NCBI GenBank assembly: GCA_015075175.1
Contig: JABTUV010000008.1
Location: forward strand, 172,588 to 236,587
Direction: 5' to 3'
DNA: 64,000 nucleotides
Source of the DNA: a bacterium
GTDB lineage: Bacteria; Hinthialibacterota; Hinthialibacteria; H5-UNCL2
The position numbers were made by a program, and so were the translations under genes. Shown here piece after piece: positions 52,738-61,596 of the stretch (its first letter is position 1; each line of letters opens with the position of its first letter). Under the pieces are notes generated by a model, which made no database searches, had not been told where the DNA came from, and saw nothing but the letters and a program-made list of their open reading frames with translations.

Positions 52738-53388
52738 AGTGGACGTCCCGTCCATCTCCCAACGGGTAAGGTCTTGCAAGATCCCGAGCTTTGAGCGAAA
52801 ATCGAGGAAGCGGTCAAGCAACTGATCCAGATCTGGCATCAGCTCTATAACCTTTCAACATCATCCGCGACGAACGGCCGGACCCGAGGACATCGCCCGC
52901 GCCGACGCCGAATCCCAGGAAGATCAAGACCACCATCGCCCAGAAGCATCCCACCCTCATGGCGGTCGTCAACAAGGACGACTACATTGCCCAGACGGTC
53001 TTGGCGACGGTGCGCCGCACCATCTCGCTGCAGGAGTTCCGCAACCTGTCGCCGCTGGAGATCAACAAAGTTCATATCGAGTGGCACGAGGCCAACATCC
53101 TGCTCAACGAAACGCTGGGCCATCTCGAGTACGAGCGGGACGCCCTGGCGGCTAAGTCGGCGGCGGGCAAGGCCACCGAAGAGGGCATGGCCGCGCTGCG
53201 CGACAAGCTGGAGAAGGTTTGGCGCAATCCCGACGTCAAGATGGGCGCGCGCATGGCCATCGCGGTGGTGATCGTGGGAGGAGTGTACCTCTACCGCAAG
53301 GAGATCGCCGCCAATCCACACTACATCAAGTATCTCAAGCCGGCGGTCGATTGGCTGGGCCAGACGCTGGGCATCTCGGTCTGTTCAG
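52738..53388 (+). CDS. Unknown protein with C-terminal membrane helix, frameshifted
   Basis: I do not recognise this family. Fragments KIPSFERKIEEAVKQLIQI, WHQLYNLFNIIRDERPDP and NKDDYIAQTVLATVRRTISL can be read as one protein if missing bases near 52803 and 52857 are restored. The middle is helical (EINKVHIEWHEANILLNETL), and one hydrophobic segment AIAVVIVGGVYLYRKEI lies near the C-terminus. The frame from 52959 stays open into dprA, so the natural end is probably a stop near 53388 reached through one more shift. The GTG at 52738 is a guess for the start. It may be in an operon with dprA. Confidence 0.4.
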
Positions 53389-53400
53389 TAGCCGCCGGCC

Positions 53401-54586
53401 ATGTCGCGGCAGGACTGGCGGTACTGGATGCTCTTGTCCCGCCTGCGGGATTGGGGACGTGGGCATCCGGCGCCTGCTGGCGCACGTCGGCAGCGCGGAG
53501 AACGTGTTCAACGCCGGCCCGCGGGAATTGGCGGAAGCCGGGGTCCCGCCGGAAGTTTCCGCGCAGATTCAGGGCGCGGTCGCCCGTCACGGCGAGTCCG
53601 TCGATGAGGAGCTGGCGGAGATCGCCCGACTCTCGGTGCGCCTCATCACCTTTCTCGACCTCGAATATCCCGTTCTGTTGAAAGAGATCCACAATCCGCC
53701 GCCGCTCGTGTACGCGCGGGGCGGACTGGAGCCGCGTGACACCCTGGCGGTCGCCATGGTCGGCAGCCGGCGCGCGACCGAGGACGGGTGTCTCTTGGCG
53801 CGGCGGCTGGCGCGAGGACTGGCCGAGCGCGGGTTTACCATCGTGTCGGGACTGGCCGTGGGCATCGACGGCGCCTGCCACCAGGGGGCGCTCCAGGCCG
53901 AGGGGGGGCGCACGCTGGGAGTCCTGGGCAACGGCTTGGCCTTGGGTCCGCCCGCCGCCAACCGGATGTTGGGCGACGAGGTAGTGCGGCGGGGCGCCGT
54001 CCTGTCCGAGTTTCCCATGCGCATGCCCGCCTCGCGCGGCAGCTTTCCCCGCCGCAACCGCATCATTTCCGGCATGACGCTGGGCACGGTGGTCATCCAG
54101 GCGCCGGAGAAGAGCGGCGCGCTGATTACCGCCCGCTACGCGCGCGAGCAGGGCCGCGAGGTCTTCGCCGTGCCCGGCCGTCCCACCGACGTCTTGTCGG
54201 CCGGCTGCAATCAACTCATCCGCGACGGCGCCCACATGGCGACCAGCGCCGACGACGTGATCAACGTCTTGGAGGACCTGGTGGCGCGCTGGCGCAGCCG
54301 TTCCGAGATCGCCGTGCCGCATCCCCTTCCCAAGCCGGCGCCCGAACCGAAAGCCGTCCCCACGCCTCCGCCGCAGCAAGTGCGCCAGGAGTTTTCCCTG
54401 CCGTCGCCGCCTCCCGCCGACAGCCTGGAGGGGCGCATCCTGGCGCTCGCGTCCGAGCCGGTGCACGTCGATGATTTGGCGCGCACGTTGGCACTCTCCC
54501 CGCCGCAATTGGCCGTGCACTTGCTCCAGCTGGAAATGGCGCGGCGCATCCAGCGGCTGCCGGGCGGCCGCTACGTGGTCGCCTGA
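53401..54586 (+). CDS. dprA: DNA processing protein DprA, N-terminus frameshifted
   Basis: DprA loads RecA onto incoming single-stranded DNA during natural transformation. The start MSRQDWRYWMLLSRL and the helix-hairpin region VGIRRLLAHVGSAENVF lie in different frames (break near 53450). From there the Rossmann-like domain is intact: AMVGSRRATEDG, FTIVSGLAVGIDGACHQGAL, GVLGNGLALGPPAANRML, RRNRIISGMTLGTVVIQAP and SGALITARYAREQGREVFAVPG. A proline-rich linker leads to a C-terminal winged helix (about the last 65 residues), present in many DprA proteins. A strong terminator follows. topA, a common neighbour, is not present. Confidence 0.92.
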
Positions 54587-54596
54587 CCCCACCCCG

Positions 54597-54620
54597 GCCG
54601 GGATAGCCCCGGCTTTTTTT
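54597..54620 (+). terminator. Rho-independent terminator after dprA
   Basis: GCCGGG, a short ATAGC loop and CCCGGC are followed by seven Ts. It lies 11 bases after the dprA stop. Confidence 0.9.
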
Positions 54621-54848
54621 CGTAAGAGAGAAGAGGACGGGACAACCAGCACTCCACCGCGGAGGTCGCGCTGGAGCCTGCCGGACGGGTCGTGTGCGTC
54701 GACCGGGCAGCGGAACCAAGGAGCCTGCCGGGTCCGGCGGCGCAGGACGAACTTTTCACCGGGGGACGCTGCGGCGGCGCGACCTCTCGCGGTTTTTCGT
54801 CCGGTCCCTCGGGCGCACCGGCCCCGGATGCCCTTCGGGCGTAGCCGC

Positions 54849-55084
54849 CCCAGCTGTCATTTCGACCGCAGGGAGAAATCCATTCGGCACCTATTGTCAT
54901 TTCGACCGTAGGGAGAAATCTCCGGTCTCGCGCATGTTACCCCGGGGCGCGGCGTAAGATTTCTCCCTGCGGTCGAAATGACAGCTGCGGTCGAAATGAC
55001 AGCTGCGGTCGAATGACAGCTGCGGTCGAAATGACAGCTGCGGTCGAATGACAGCTGCGGTCGAATGGCAGCTGCGGTCGAACC
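54849..55084. repeat. TGTCATTTCGACC repeats with an 18-base tandem run
   Basis: Two facing GCTGTCATTTCGACCGCAGG-type arms are followed by about six head-to-tail units of TGCGGTCGAAATGACAGC (54968-55081), several lacking one A. The stretch 54621-54848 before it holds no recognisable gene. Confidence 0.85.
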
Positions 55085-55107
55085 GGCGGCTTGCAGGCGC
55101 AAATTAC

Positions 55108-55136
55108 TGGTCAGTGGAATCGGCCGAAGTTATAAT
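55108..55136 (+). promoter_or_regulatory. Promoter for the secreted protein gene at 55197
   Basis: TGGTCA (55108-55113), a 17-base spacer and a perfect TATAAT (55131-55136) lie in a short AT-rich stretch directly upstream. Confidence 0.65.
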
Positions 55137-55196
55137 TCATAATAAACTTGCATCGCCTCCTGCCGATCCTCGCATTCTGGGTTTTGGGGGTGTCAC

Positions 55197-56456
55197 ATGT
55201 TCTCGCGCAGCCTCTCCTCACTCGTGCTGGGTCTCTCCGTAGTTGTCATGGGTCGGGCCTGGCCGGTTGACGGCGGGGCGTTCCAGCACGTGGCGTCGGC
55301 GACGGTCCCATACTACCGCAGCTGGCCCATCGGCCCGGACCGCTATGAGTACACGCACGCGGACCTGGGTGCGCCGCGGCAGGCGCGGGCCGTGCTGGAC
55401 GGCGGCAGCCCGGAGGCCGTCTGGGTCTACACCTGGAACGGCGTCACTCTGGCCGTGACACAGGGCGAACCGCGCCGCCTCTGGATCGACCGCGACGGCG
55501 ATAACCGCGCCGCGGCGGATGAAATCATGTCCGGCACACTTACGACCGGCTGGTATTACCGAAGGGGCCGACAAGGCTCCGACACCGCATTTCCGAACGC
55601 GGTCGTGCCCGTGCCCATCGGCGACGCTAGCCGCTTCCTGGAGTGCGACCTTTCTTTCAGCGATGGCGAGTCGGGGCAACACATGTACGTCACCAACGCG
55701 ACGCTGGGTCATTACGAGGGCCGCATCCGGCTGGAGGGCGGCGACTACGCGGCGCGCATGGATTATCGCGTCTTTTACGACCGGCGGACGACGGACCGAC
55801 TTTCGCCCATCGTCACCATCGACTCGCGCTGGGACGGCGTGCTGGATCACGACTCGGACGAGTGGTTCGCTTGCGATGGGATCGCGCGGATCGCCGGTCG
55901 CCTGTACCAGGTCAGTTCATCGATTACCGAGGACACGGCGGAAGTGCGGCTGGAGCCGTATGGCGGGGCGACGGGCCGACTGCATATCACCGGCGTGGGA
56001 AGCCATCGCGTGCACCTGGAGTACGCTCCTTCGCCGGACGCTTCCGGGCCGGTTCGGGGATTTCCCGTCGAAGGGGAGGGGAGCGCGGAGTACGAACTGC
56101 CGGAGGGCGCTTATCGCATCATTTCGGCGCGGATCGTCGCCAGCCCGACCCTGGGCTACGCGCTGTCCGTCGATGAGCGGGACCTGCCGGGAGTATTGCA
56201 GCCCCGCGTGGTCTCGGGCAGGGACGCGGCGGAAGTCCCGCTGGGCGGGCCGTTCCGGCTGGCGGTGGAGATGGCGCGTTCGCCCTTGCGGGGGCGCGTG
56301 CGCCTGGAACCGGGCGACTACACGAACGCGGCCGGCCTGACCTTCAACGCCATTGAGCCGGGCCGCGGCGGGTGGGAGCTGGCCCGGCCGCTCTCATGGG
56401 AACTGACCACGCCTTCCGGCCGGCGCATCTCCGCCGGCCGTTTCTCCTACGGCTGA
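55197..56456 (+). CDS. Secreted protein of unknown function
   Basis: The 419-residue protein starts with a signal peptide, MFSRSLSSLVLGLSVVVMG followed by RAWP. The remainder is rich in beta-strand-forming sequence. It contains the calcium-loop-like WIDRDGDNRAAADEI and SRWDGVLDHDSDEWF, both with spaced acidic residues, and WYYRRGRQGSDTAF. I do not recognise the family and see no catalytic signature. It has its own promoter and is followed 21 bases later by a membrane-protein gene, so the two may be co-expressed. An extracellular, possibly metal-binding, role is inference. Confidence 0.65.
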   Translation: MFSRSLSSLVLGLSVVVMGRAWPVDGGAFQHVASATVPYYRSWPIGPDRYEYTHADLGAPRQARAVLDGGSPEAVWVYTWNGVTLAVTQGEPRRLWIDRDGDNRAAADEIMSGTLTTGWYYRRGRQGSDTAFPNAVVPVPIGDASRFLECDLSFSDGESGQHMYVTNATLGHYEGRIRLEGGDYAARMDYRVFYDRRTTDRLSPIVTIDSRWDGVLDHDSDEWFACDGIARIAGRLYQVSSSITEDTAEVRLEPYGGATGRLHITGVGSHRVHLEYAPSPDASGPVRGFPVEGEGSAEYELPEGAYRIISARIVASPTLGYALSVDERDLPGVLQPRVVSGRDAAEVPLGGPFRLAVEMARSPLRGRVRLEPGDYTNAAGLTFNAIEPGRGGWELARPLSWELTTPSGRRISAGRFSYG

Positions 56457-56477
56457 GGCGGATACTGCTGGGCTTCC

Positions 56478-57377
56478 GTGCGAATGCCCGACTTTTCCAT
56501 GGGTCGATACAGCCTGGCGATCGTGGGATTCGATCCGGCCGTGGTCGGAATGGAGCCGCTGACGTTTCTCCACGTGCCTTGGAACACGGCGGCCTGGGGC
56601 GCGCTCTTTCTCGCACTGGTCGCCTTGGCGTGGGTCCTGGCTGCGCTTGACGCGGGATGCGCGGCGGGGGTATTGGGCGCGCATGTGCCCGCCTTTGTAG
56701 GACTGGGGGGACTCTATGCATTGACCCACTGGCAGGGCAGCGAGTACCTGGGCGCCCTGTTGCAGATGGGCGCGCTGGCGCTGCTTGTCCCCTCGCTGGT
56801 GGTGGTGGGATGGCGGATCTTCCGCGCGCGGCGCTTCGCGTTTGCCTGCGCCTGGCCGCCGGCGCTGATCGCCCTTGTGTGCGGCGTCTTCATAACCTTC
56901 GCGGTCGACCAATGGTCGCTGGGCGGCGGACTTTTTTGCGCCGGCGCCAGCGCCGTGGTCGCGGCGATCCCGTTCATACTGGCGGGCGTCCTGGCCGGCC
57001 AGTCGCGCCGCGCCGGGGCGGGATGGCTCGGGTTCTTCTTGGGACTCCTGGCGTCCGGCATTGCGGGGACCGTGACGGCCGTGCTCCTGAGCGAGGACCT
57101 CCGCTATCTCTTTATCGCGGGGATCATGGTGGGGTTGGCGCTGGCCTGGCCCGTGATGGCGGTGCGACTGGCGCTGCGGCGCGGGGGCGGATGGAGCCGT
57201 CCGCTGCTGTTCCTGACCCTGTCGTGGGGCCTTGCCGTGGGGTCCATCCTGCTCTTCCAGGACGAAATCCGGTTTGCGGGGCTTTGCCTGCTGCTGGCGG
57301 CGCTGGCGGGGATGGCGCTGTACCGGCTGTGGCGCGGAGCGCGAGGGCTGCGCGCGGGACTTCGGACTCAGCTGTAA
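56478..57377 (+). CDS. Multi-pass membrane protein of unknown function
   Basis: The protein of about 299 residues has around eight hydrophobic helices, for example AWGALFLALVALAWVLAALD, LGALLQMGALALLVPSLVVV, AGWLGFFLGLLASGIAGTV and LCLLLAALAGMALYRLW. No transporter or enzyme signature is recognised. The start is uncertain: GTG 56478, ATG 56484 or ATG 56499 are all in frame. It lies between the secreted protein and a smaller membrane protein on the same strand. Confidence 0.6.
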   Translation: MRMPDFSMGRYSLAIVGFDPAVVGMEPLTFLHVPWNTAAWGALFLALVALAWVLAALDAGCAAGVLGAHVPAFVGLGGLYALTHWQGSEYLGALLQMGALALLVPSLVVVGWRIFRARRFAFACAWPPALIALVCGVFITFAVDQWSLGGGLFCAGASAVVAAIPFILAGVLAGQSRRAGAGWLGFFLGLLASGIAGTVTAVLLSEDLRYLFIAGIMVGLALAWPVMAVRLALRRGGGWSRPLLFLTLSWGLAVGSILLFQDEIRFAGLCLLLAALAGMALYRLWRGARGLRAGLRTQL

Positions 57378-57390
57378 TCTGCCACCCCAG

Positions 57391-57763
57391 GTGGGCCTGT
57401 CGCGCCACGAGCTGGATGCGGACCTGGCTGCGCTGCTCCTGCCGCTGGCCGTCTGGCTCTTGCCGCTCTTTCACTTGACCTCGCTGGGTGCGCGTGGCCG
57501 CGTGGGGATCTGGCGGGCGGCGCCTCCTGTGCACCGCGCTGTTGGCCTGGTACCTTGCCTCGCTGCCGGCGGGGGATCGTGAAGACGTGTCTTCCCTTCC
57601 GGTGGTACTGGGATGCCTGGCCACGTTGTACCTGGCGATGATCCTGGGCCTCGTGCGCTGGAACCGCTGGGCGGCGGCCATCGCCGAGGGACGTCCCATG
57701 CGGGCGACGCCGCAGGAGAAGCCGGAAACCGTACAGGTCGGCATCATGCTGGCGGCGCACTGA
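57391..57763 (+). CDS. Small membrane protein of unknown function, frameshifted
   Basis: Reading from GTG 57391 gives VGLSRHELDADLAALLLPLA and VWLLPLFHLTSLGARGRV. The hydrophobic continuation RRLLCTALLAWYLASLPAGD and VLGCLATLYLAMILGLVRWN is in another frame, so one break lies near 57510. Together they make a protein of about 120 residues with three likely helices. No family is recognised. It directly follows the larger membrane-protein gene and may function with it. Confidence 0.45.
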
Positions 57764-57781
57764 CGGGCCGGTGCATCTTCG

Positions 57782-57810
57782 TTGACCCGTACCCGCCGCG
57801 CCGATAATAT
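57782..57810 (+). promoter_or_regulatory. Promoter before the DUF2442 gene
   Basis: TTGACC (57782-57787), a 17-base spacer and TAATAT (57805-57810) form a plausible sigma-70 promoter. It overlaps the upstream part of the open frame, which argues for a later translation start. Confidence 0.55.
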
Positions 57811-57850
57811 AGCCGCACAAGTCCGACGCTGTTCCGCGGTTGGAACCGGC

Positions 57851-58066
57851 ATTTGGGAAGTTGAAGTCACCAACGTCGGTTTGCACAGTCTGTGGGTACT
57901 GATAGGAAAAAAGGAGTACTTTCTGCCTCACGAGACCTTCCCTCGGTTTCGCTGCGCTACGCAGGAGGACGTGCTGGCCGTCGAGTTGCATCACGGAAGC
58001 GATCTCTATTGGCCCAGGTTGGACGTGGATTTGACGTTGGGCTGCCTGGAGCATCCGGCGAAGTAG
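57851..58066 (+). CDS. DUF2442 domain protein
   Basis: The recognisable sequence begins WEVEVTNVGLHSLWVLIGKK and continues EYFLPHETFPRFRCATQEDV and ends YWPRLDVDLTLGCLEHPAK, which fits short DUF2442 proteins. These are often found beside small partner genes resembling toxin-antitoxin pairs. No good start codon exists where homologues begin: the codon there is ATT (57851), so either ATT is used or an ATG was mutated. The frame is open back to a TTG at 57782, but that overlaps the promoter. The next small gene may be its partner. Confidence 0.65.
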   Translation: MWEVEVTNVGLHSLWVLIGKKEYFLPHETFPRFRCATQEDVLAVELHHGSDLYWPRLDVDLTLGCLEHPAK

Positions 58067-58141
58067 CCGTTGGTGTGGCAGTGACGATCCTGGCGGCTGC
58101 GCATTGAGGGCGGCCTGGAAGGTTTATTGAGAGAGGCGGCC

Positions 58142-58372
58142 ATGAAGCTTTCAAACGAAGAGGAACAGCGGCGGCTGGTGCGGCAATGGGAGGAGACGGG
58201 CCGGCAGTTGGAGCGCATCCGCCGTGAGTCGTTGCGGGGGATGCCGTACAACTGGCAGGACGTGGCGGCGCTCCTGGAGCTCGGCGACAGCTGCCCCGCT
58301 CGCCTCGACGGCGGGATGGGGATGGTCGAGATGCAGCGGTGGTTTATGAAGGCGCGCCCGAAAGGGCGCTGA
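58142..58372 (+). CDS. Small conserved-looking protein of unknown function
   Basis: The 76-residue protein begins MKLSNEEEQRRLVRQWEETG and contains RRESLRGMPYNWQDVAALLE and GMVEMQRWFMKAR. It is charged and helical, without a signal or membrane segment. From memory, similar short proteins with an LRGMPYxWxxVxALL core exist in several phyla, but no function is known to me. GAGAGAGGCGGCC provides a purine-rich ribosome site. Its stop TGA is immediately followed by a CTCTCCC-type repeat. Confidence 0.6.
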   Translation: MKLSNEEEQRRLVRQWEETGRQLERIRRESLRGMPYNWQDVAALLELGDSCPARLDGGMGMVEMQRWFMKARPKGR

Positions 58373-58379
58373 CCCACCT

Positions 58380-58480
58380 CGCCCAGGGGAGAGGCGCCGG
58401 GATGGGGGCGCGTCTTCACCTCTCCCTGGAGGGAGAGGTCGCCCCGAAAGGGGCGGGTGAGGGGGAGGCCCCGCCGACAA
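58380..58480. repeat. CTCTCCCTGGAGGGAGAGG repeat
   Basis: A CACCTCGCCCAGGGGAGAGG arm and a CTCTCCCTGGAGGGAGAGGT palindrome followed by GGGTGAGGGGGAGGCC belong to the family also seen at 28838-28893. Confidence 0.7.
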
Positions 58481-58557
58481 CTCCCGCCTTCCCTTGCGCC
58501 GCGTTTTGTGTAATCTACCTTCACACAACCTCAATCGGATCATGGTATTCGGACATG

Positions 58558-58695
58558 CCCACGCTGGAATGGATCGGGAAGAAGGCGGTCGTCAACCACC
58601 ATAACGAAGTCCCCTTTCGGCTGCTGAAGACCAACGCGAGCCTGTCCGTCGGCGAGCCGGGCAATAAGAAGTGGACTTTGAATTGTACAACGTGA
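58558..58695 (+). pseudogene. Truncated N-terminus of a type III restriction methyltransferase (Mod)
   Basis: The 45-residue frame MPTLEWIGKKAVVNHHNEVP followed by FRLLKTNASLSVG is the characteristic start of type III Mod or related site-specific adenine methyltransferases. In these it is followed by a GDNLEALKAL block and the DPPYNTG catalytic motif. Here homology stops at about residue 34 and the frame ends in KKWTLNCTT. Neither the DPPY motif nor the Res subunit is found downstream. The sequence after the break turns AT-rich. It is a deletion scar of a restriction-modification locus. Confidence 0.75.
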
Positions 58696-58886
58696 ACAGT
58701 CTTGGATTGTGTGTTTTTGGCTTATTGATGTGTTTTGCTATTGATTATATTTAATGCAGGAGCATTGTTAGGTCTTTTGTAGGTCCACGTCGGCTTTGTG
58801 GGTCATTGGTGTGCTGATTTCCGCCTTGTGGATCATACACAGATATTTTTGATCCGCAAACCTCCATCGCTTGCAGTCCCTGAGCC
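58696..58886. other. AT-rich junction after the Mod fragment
   Basis: This stretch contains GTGTGTTTTTGGCTTATTGA and TTGATTATATTTAATGCAGG and has much lower GC than its surroundings. No gene is visible. It separates the methyltransferase fragment from the Fic gene. Confidence 0.5.
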
Positions 58887-60014
58887 TCAAAGAACCGGCC
58901 GACCTTCCGTCAGATTGATCAACTCCCGAAATGCCAGGCTCGCCGGCCGGCGGCCGGCCCCCTCTCGCAGGACGGTCAAAAGGCCGCTTGTCTGCATCAG
59001 CCGAAGCAGGCGCTTGGCCGTCGGCTCCGGTATCCCCGCATGGGTGACGAAGTCCGAAGACCGGAACACCGGGCGGTCGAAGATGAAATCCAGCGCGCGA
59101 ATGGCGTACTGCGAACGGATGTTCTCGGTGATCCAGGCCTTCTTGTCTCTGTACAGATTCAGGATGGCCTGAGCCTTGTTGGTGTTGGCGACCCCCTGAA
59201 CCTGCAATGCGGAGAGGAAGAACTCGCACCAGCCGGTCCAGTCGCCGTCGCGGGAGACCGCCAGCAGGCGCTCGTAATACTCGTCTCGCCGAGCCTCCAA
59301 ATACTCGCTGATATAAAAATTGGGGCTGGCGAGCAACTTGCGCTCGTAAAGATAAAGGGGAATCAACATGCGTCCCAGACGTCCATTCCCGTCCAGGAAG
59401 GGGTGCAGCGCCTCAAACTCCGCGTGACATATCGCCAGTTGCACCAAATGGTCGGGCTGCTCGGAATGCAGGTACTTCTCCCACGCGGACATGCCCTCGT
59501 TGACGTGTTGAACCGGTATCGGGACGAAGCGGGCGCCTTCCAACGAGCAGTTGAGCGGACCAATCCAGTTGGGAACCCGACGGTATTCCCCGGGATCGCG
59601 GTTCTGACCGCGGACGCCGCTCATCAAGGTGCGGTGCGCGTTCCGAATCAGCCGCTGCGACAAGGGCACTTCGGCGAGTTGCTCGGCGGCGCCGGCGATT
59701 GCCTTGCGATAGTTGATAATCTCGTGGATCTCAGCGGTCTTGGTATCGTCGCCCCGTTCCGCCGGGCCAGCCCCGGCCTCAAACTCCAGTACTTCTCCCA
59801 TGGTCGCCTGGGTACCCTCGATGCGCGAGGAAAGCACGGCTTCCTGCGTCGTGAGCGGTGAGAGCAGCACCCGCGCGTTGGGAACCGCCGAGAGCGCACC
59901 GTCATAGCGGGCAATGGCCGCGGCGGCGGGGCCGATCAGTGGGATCAACCGGCTCCAGTCGAGGTTGGAGGGCGGAAACGATCCCAAGTGGTACAGCACG
60001 GGGCCGGCCATCAT
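58887..60014 (-). CDS. Fic family protein (putative AMP-transferase), class II
   Basis: The 375-residue protein carries the full Fic motif HPFLDGNGRLGR (H204 as general base), so it should transfer AMP or a related group to a hydroxyl of a target protein. The inhibitory helix motif S-x-x-x-E-G is present in the same chain at S62-E66-G67 (SSRIEGT), making it a self-inhibited class II enzyme. The C-terminal ~70 residues resemble a winged helix (FVTHAGIPEPTAKRLLRLMQ). The ATG at 60014 has a GGGGGAG ribosome site 8 bases upstream; the longer frame to 60101 does not. Such genes are common near restriction loci, as here. Confidence 0.92.
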   Translation of the reverse strand: MMAGPVLYHLGSFPPSNLDWSRLIPLIGPAAAAIARYDGALSAVPNARVLLSPLTTQEAVLSSRIEGTQATMGEVLEFEAGAGPAERGDDTKTAEIHEIINYRKAIAGAAEQLAEVPLSQRLIRNAHRTLMSGVRGQNRDPGEYRRVPNWIGPLNCSLEGARFVPIPVQHVNEGMSAWEKYLHSEQPDHLVQLAICHAEFEALHPFLDGNGRLGRMLIPLYLYERKLLASPNFYISEYLEARRDEYYERLLAVSRDGDWTGWCEFFLSALQVQGVANTNKAQAILNLYRDKKAWITENIRSQYAIRALDFIFDRPVFRSSDFVTHAGIPEPTAKRLLRLMQTSGLLTVLREGAGRRPASLAFRELINLTEGRPVL

Positions 60015-60253
60015 GCTTTCTCCCCCGCCCACGTCAGGCCGTCGAAGTCCTCTTCGATCCGTCGCCGTTACCACGTCTCTTGTGGCATTGTTCGCGGCCA
60101 TGCCGTATCGTTACAGGCGGTGATACCAAATTTAGGACCAACGATGAGGTTGTGGCAAGTCCAAAACGACCCGACAGTCCAGCCGCGGGAATTTACCGCT
60201 GCGAACCGTGCGAAGTTGTTCCAAGCGGTCGTCGCGCTTCCGGTAGCATAGAG

Positions 60254-60344
60254 CTGTCATTTCGACCGAAGGGAGAAATCTTTTTCGCCGTCAACGCGGC
60301 TCGGGTCCGAGGCAGAAGATTTCTCCCTTCGGTCGAAATGACAG
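60254..60344. repeat. 91-base TGTCATTTCGACC hairpin element
   Basis: The element has the same length as 32165-32255 and differs at only about seven inner positions. Arms CTGTCATTTCGACCGAAGGG and complement are perfect. 60015-60253 contains no recognisable gene. Confidence 0.9.
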
Positions 60345-60512
60345 CTACGTTTGGCCGGTCTTGAGCCGCCAAGCGGCGGACCTGCGAGCAACTCCACACC
60401 TGTCCGCACATGCTTACGGCTGCGCCAACGCCACCACCGCCCTTCCCAACCCCCGGCCCCTGTGCTAATTTTCCCCCCTCGACCGGACATCCTAGCAAGA
60501 GGGCGGCGCCGC

Positions 60513-61589
60513 GTGTCCACGCTTGACGAACATCGCAGACAGATCGACGCCATCGACGACAAAATCGTGGCGCTCTTGGCCGAACGATTGTCCCACGTGC
60601 TGGAGATCGGCCGGCTGAAGGACAGCGCCGGCGGGGTGGTCTACGATCCGGCGCGCGAGCATCTCATCTACGACCGCCTCACCCGCCGCCTCTCGCCCCC
60701 CCTGACGGGCGAGGACGTGGTCGCCGTCTTCCGCGAGATCATCTCCCTCTGCCGCAACAAAGAGAAGCCCATCCGCGTGGCCTACCTCGGCCCCGAGGGC
60801 AGCTTCTCCCAGATCGCCGGCATCTCGCGCTTCGGCCACGCCGCCCATTACGTCGCCTGCCCCTCCTTCCCCAAGGTCTTCGACGCGGTCCAAAACGGCG
60901 GCGCCGACTACGGGCTGGTGGCCATCGAAAACTCCACCCAGGGCACCGTGCCCGCCACGGTCGACGCCTTTTTGGACAGCAACCTGCAAATCTGCGCGGA
61001 GGTTTACGTCAACGCCGTGCACAACCTGGTAGGCGCCGGTCCGCTCTCGGAAGTGACGACGGTTTTCTCGCATCCGCAGGCGATCGCGCAGTGCCGGCGC
61101 TGGCTGGAGGCCAACCTGCCCGGGGTCGAACTGTGGGAGGTCGGCAGTACCAGCATCGGGGCGTTGAAGGCGCGCGAGACGCCGCGCGCCGCGGCCATCG
61201 CCAGCAAACTGGCCGCCGAAAAATACGGCCTCTCCATCCTCGCCGAGTCCATCCAGGACAGCGCCAACAATATCACGCGCTTTCTCGTCGTCGGCCATCA
61301 CGACTGCGCCCCCAGCGGCCAGGACAAAACCAGCATGATCGTCCTGGTGCGCAACCGGCCGGGCGCCCTCTTCGACGCCCTGCGCCATTTCAAGAACGAA
61401 GACATCAACCTGTGCAAGATCGAGTCGCGTCCCACCCGCAAGGCCGCCTGGGAGTACATGTTCTTCATCGATTGCGACGGGCACCGCGAGGATGAGAAGC
61501 TCAAGCGCGTGCTGGCCAGCCTGGAGCAGGATTGCCTGTATCTCAAACTTCTGGGCTCCTATCCCTCCGAAGCGCAAAGGACCATCTGA
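60513..61589 (+). CDS. pheA: Chorismate mutase / prephenate dehydratase
   Basis: This fusion enzyme makes phenylpyruvate from chorismate. The order is: an AroQ-type chorismate mutase (about 1-85, HRRQIDAIDDKIVALLAERL), prephenate dehydratase (about 90-280, VAYLGPEGSFSQIAG, VAIENSTQGTVPATVD, and the catalytic region SANNITRFLVVG), and an ACT domain (about 285-355, SMIVLVRNRPGALFDAL, KIESRPTRKAAWEY) for phenylalanine feedback. The GTG at 60513 was chosen because the mutase domain begins there; AGAGGG lies 10 bases upstream. tyrA follows after 7 bases. Confidence 0.95.
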   Translation: MSTLDEHRRQIDAIDDKIVALLAERLSHVLEIGRLKDSAGGVVYDPAREHLIYDRLTRRLSPPLTGEDVVAVFREIISLCRNKEKPIRVAYLGPEGSFSQIAGISRFGHAAHYVACPSFPKVFDAVQNGGADYGLVAIENSTQGTVPATVDAFLDSNLQICAEVYVNAVHNLVGAGPLSEVTTVFSHPQAIAQCRRWLEANLPGVELWEVGSTSIGALKARETPRAAAIASKLAAEKYGLSILAESIQDSANNITRFLVVGHHDCAPSGQDKTSMIVLVRNRPGALFDALRHFKNEDINLCKIESRPTRKAAWEYMFFIDCDGHREDEKLKRVLASLEQDCLYLKLLGSYPSEAQRTI

Positions 61590-61596
61590 TCGGTCC

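Noticed and set aside
54621-54848. Frame with short basic peptide after dprA
   Set aside because: No ribosome site, no recognisable motif, and it follows a strong terminator and runs into repeats.
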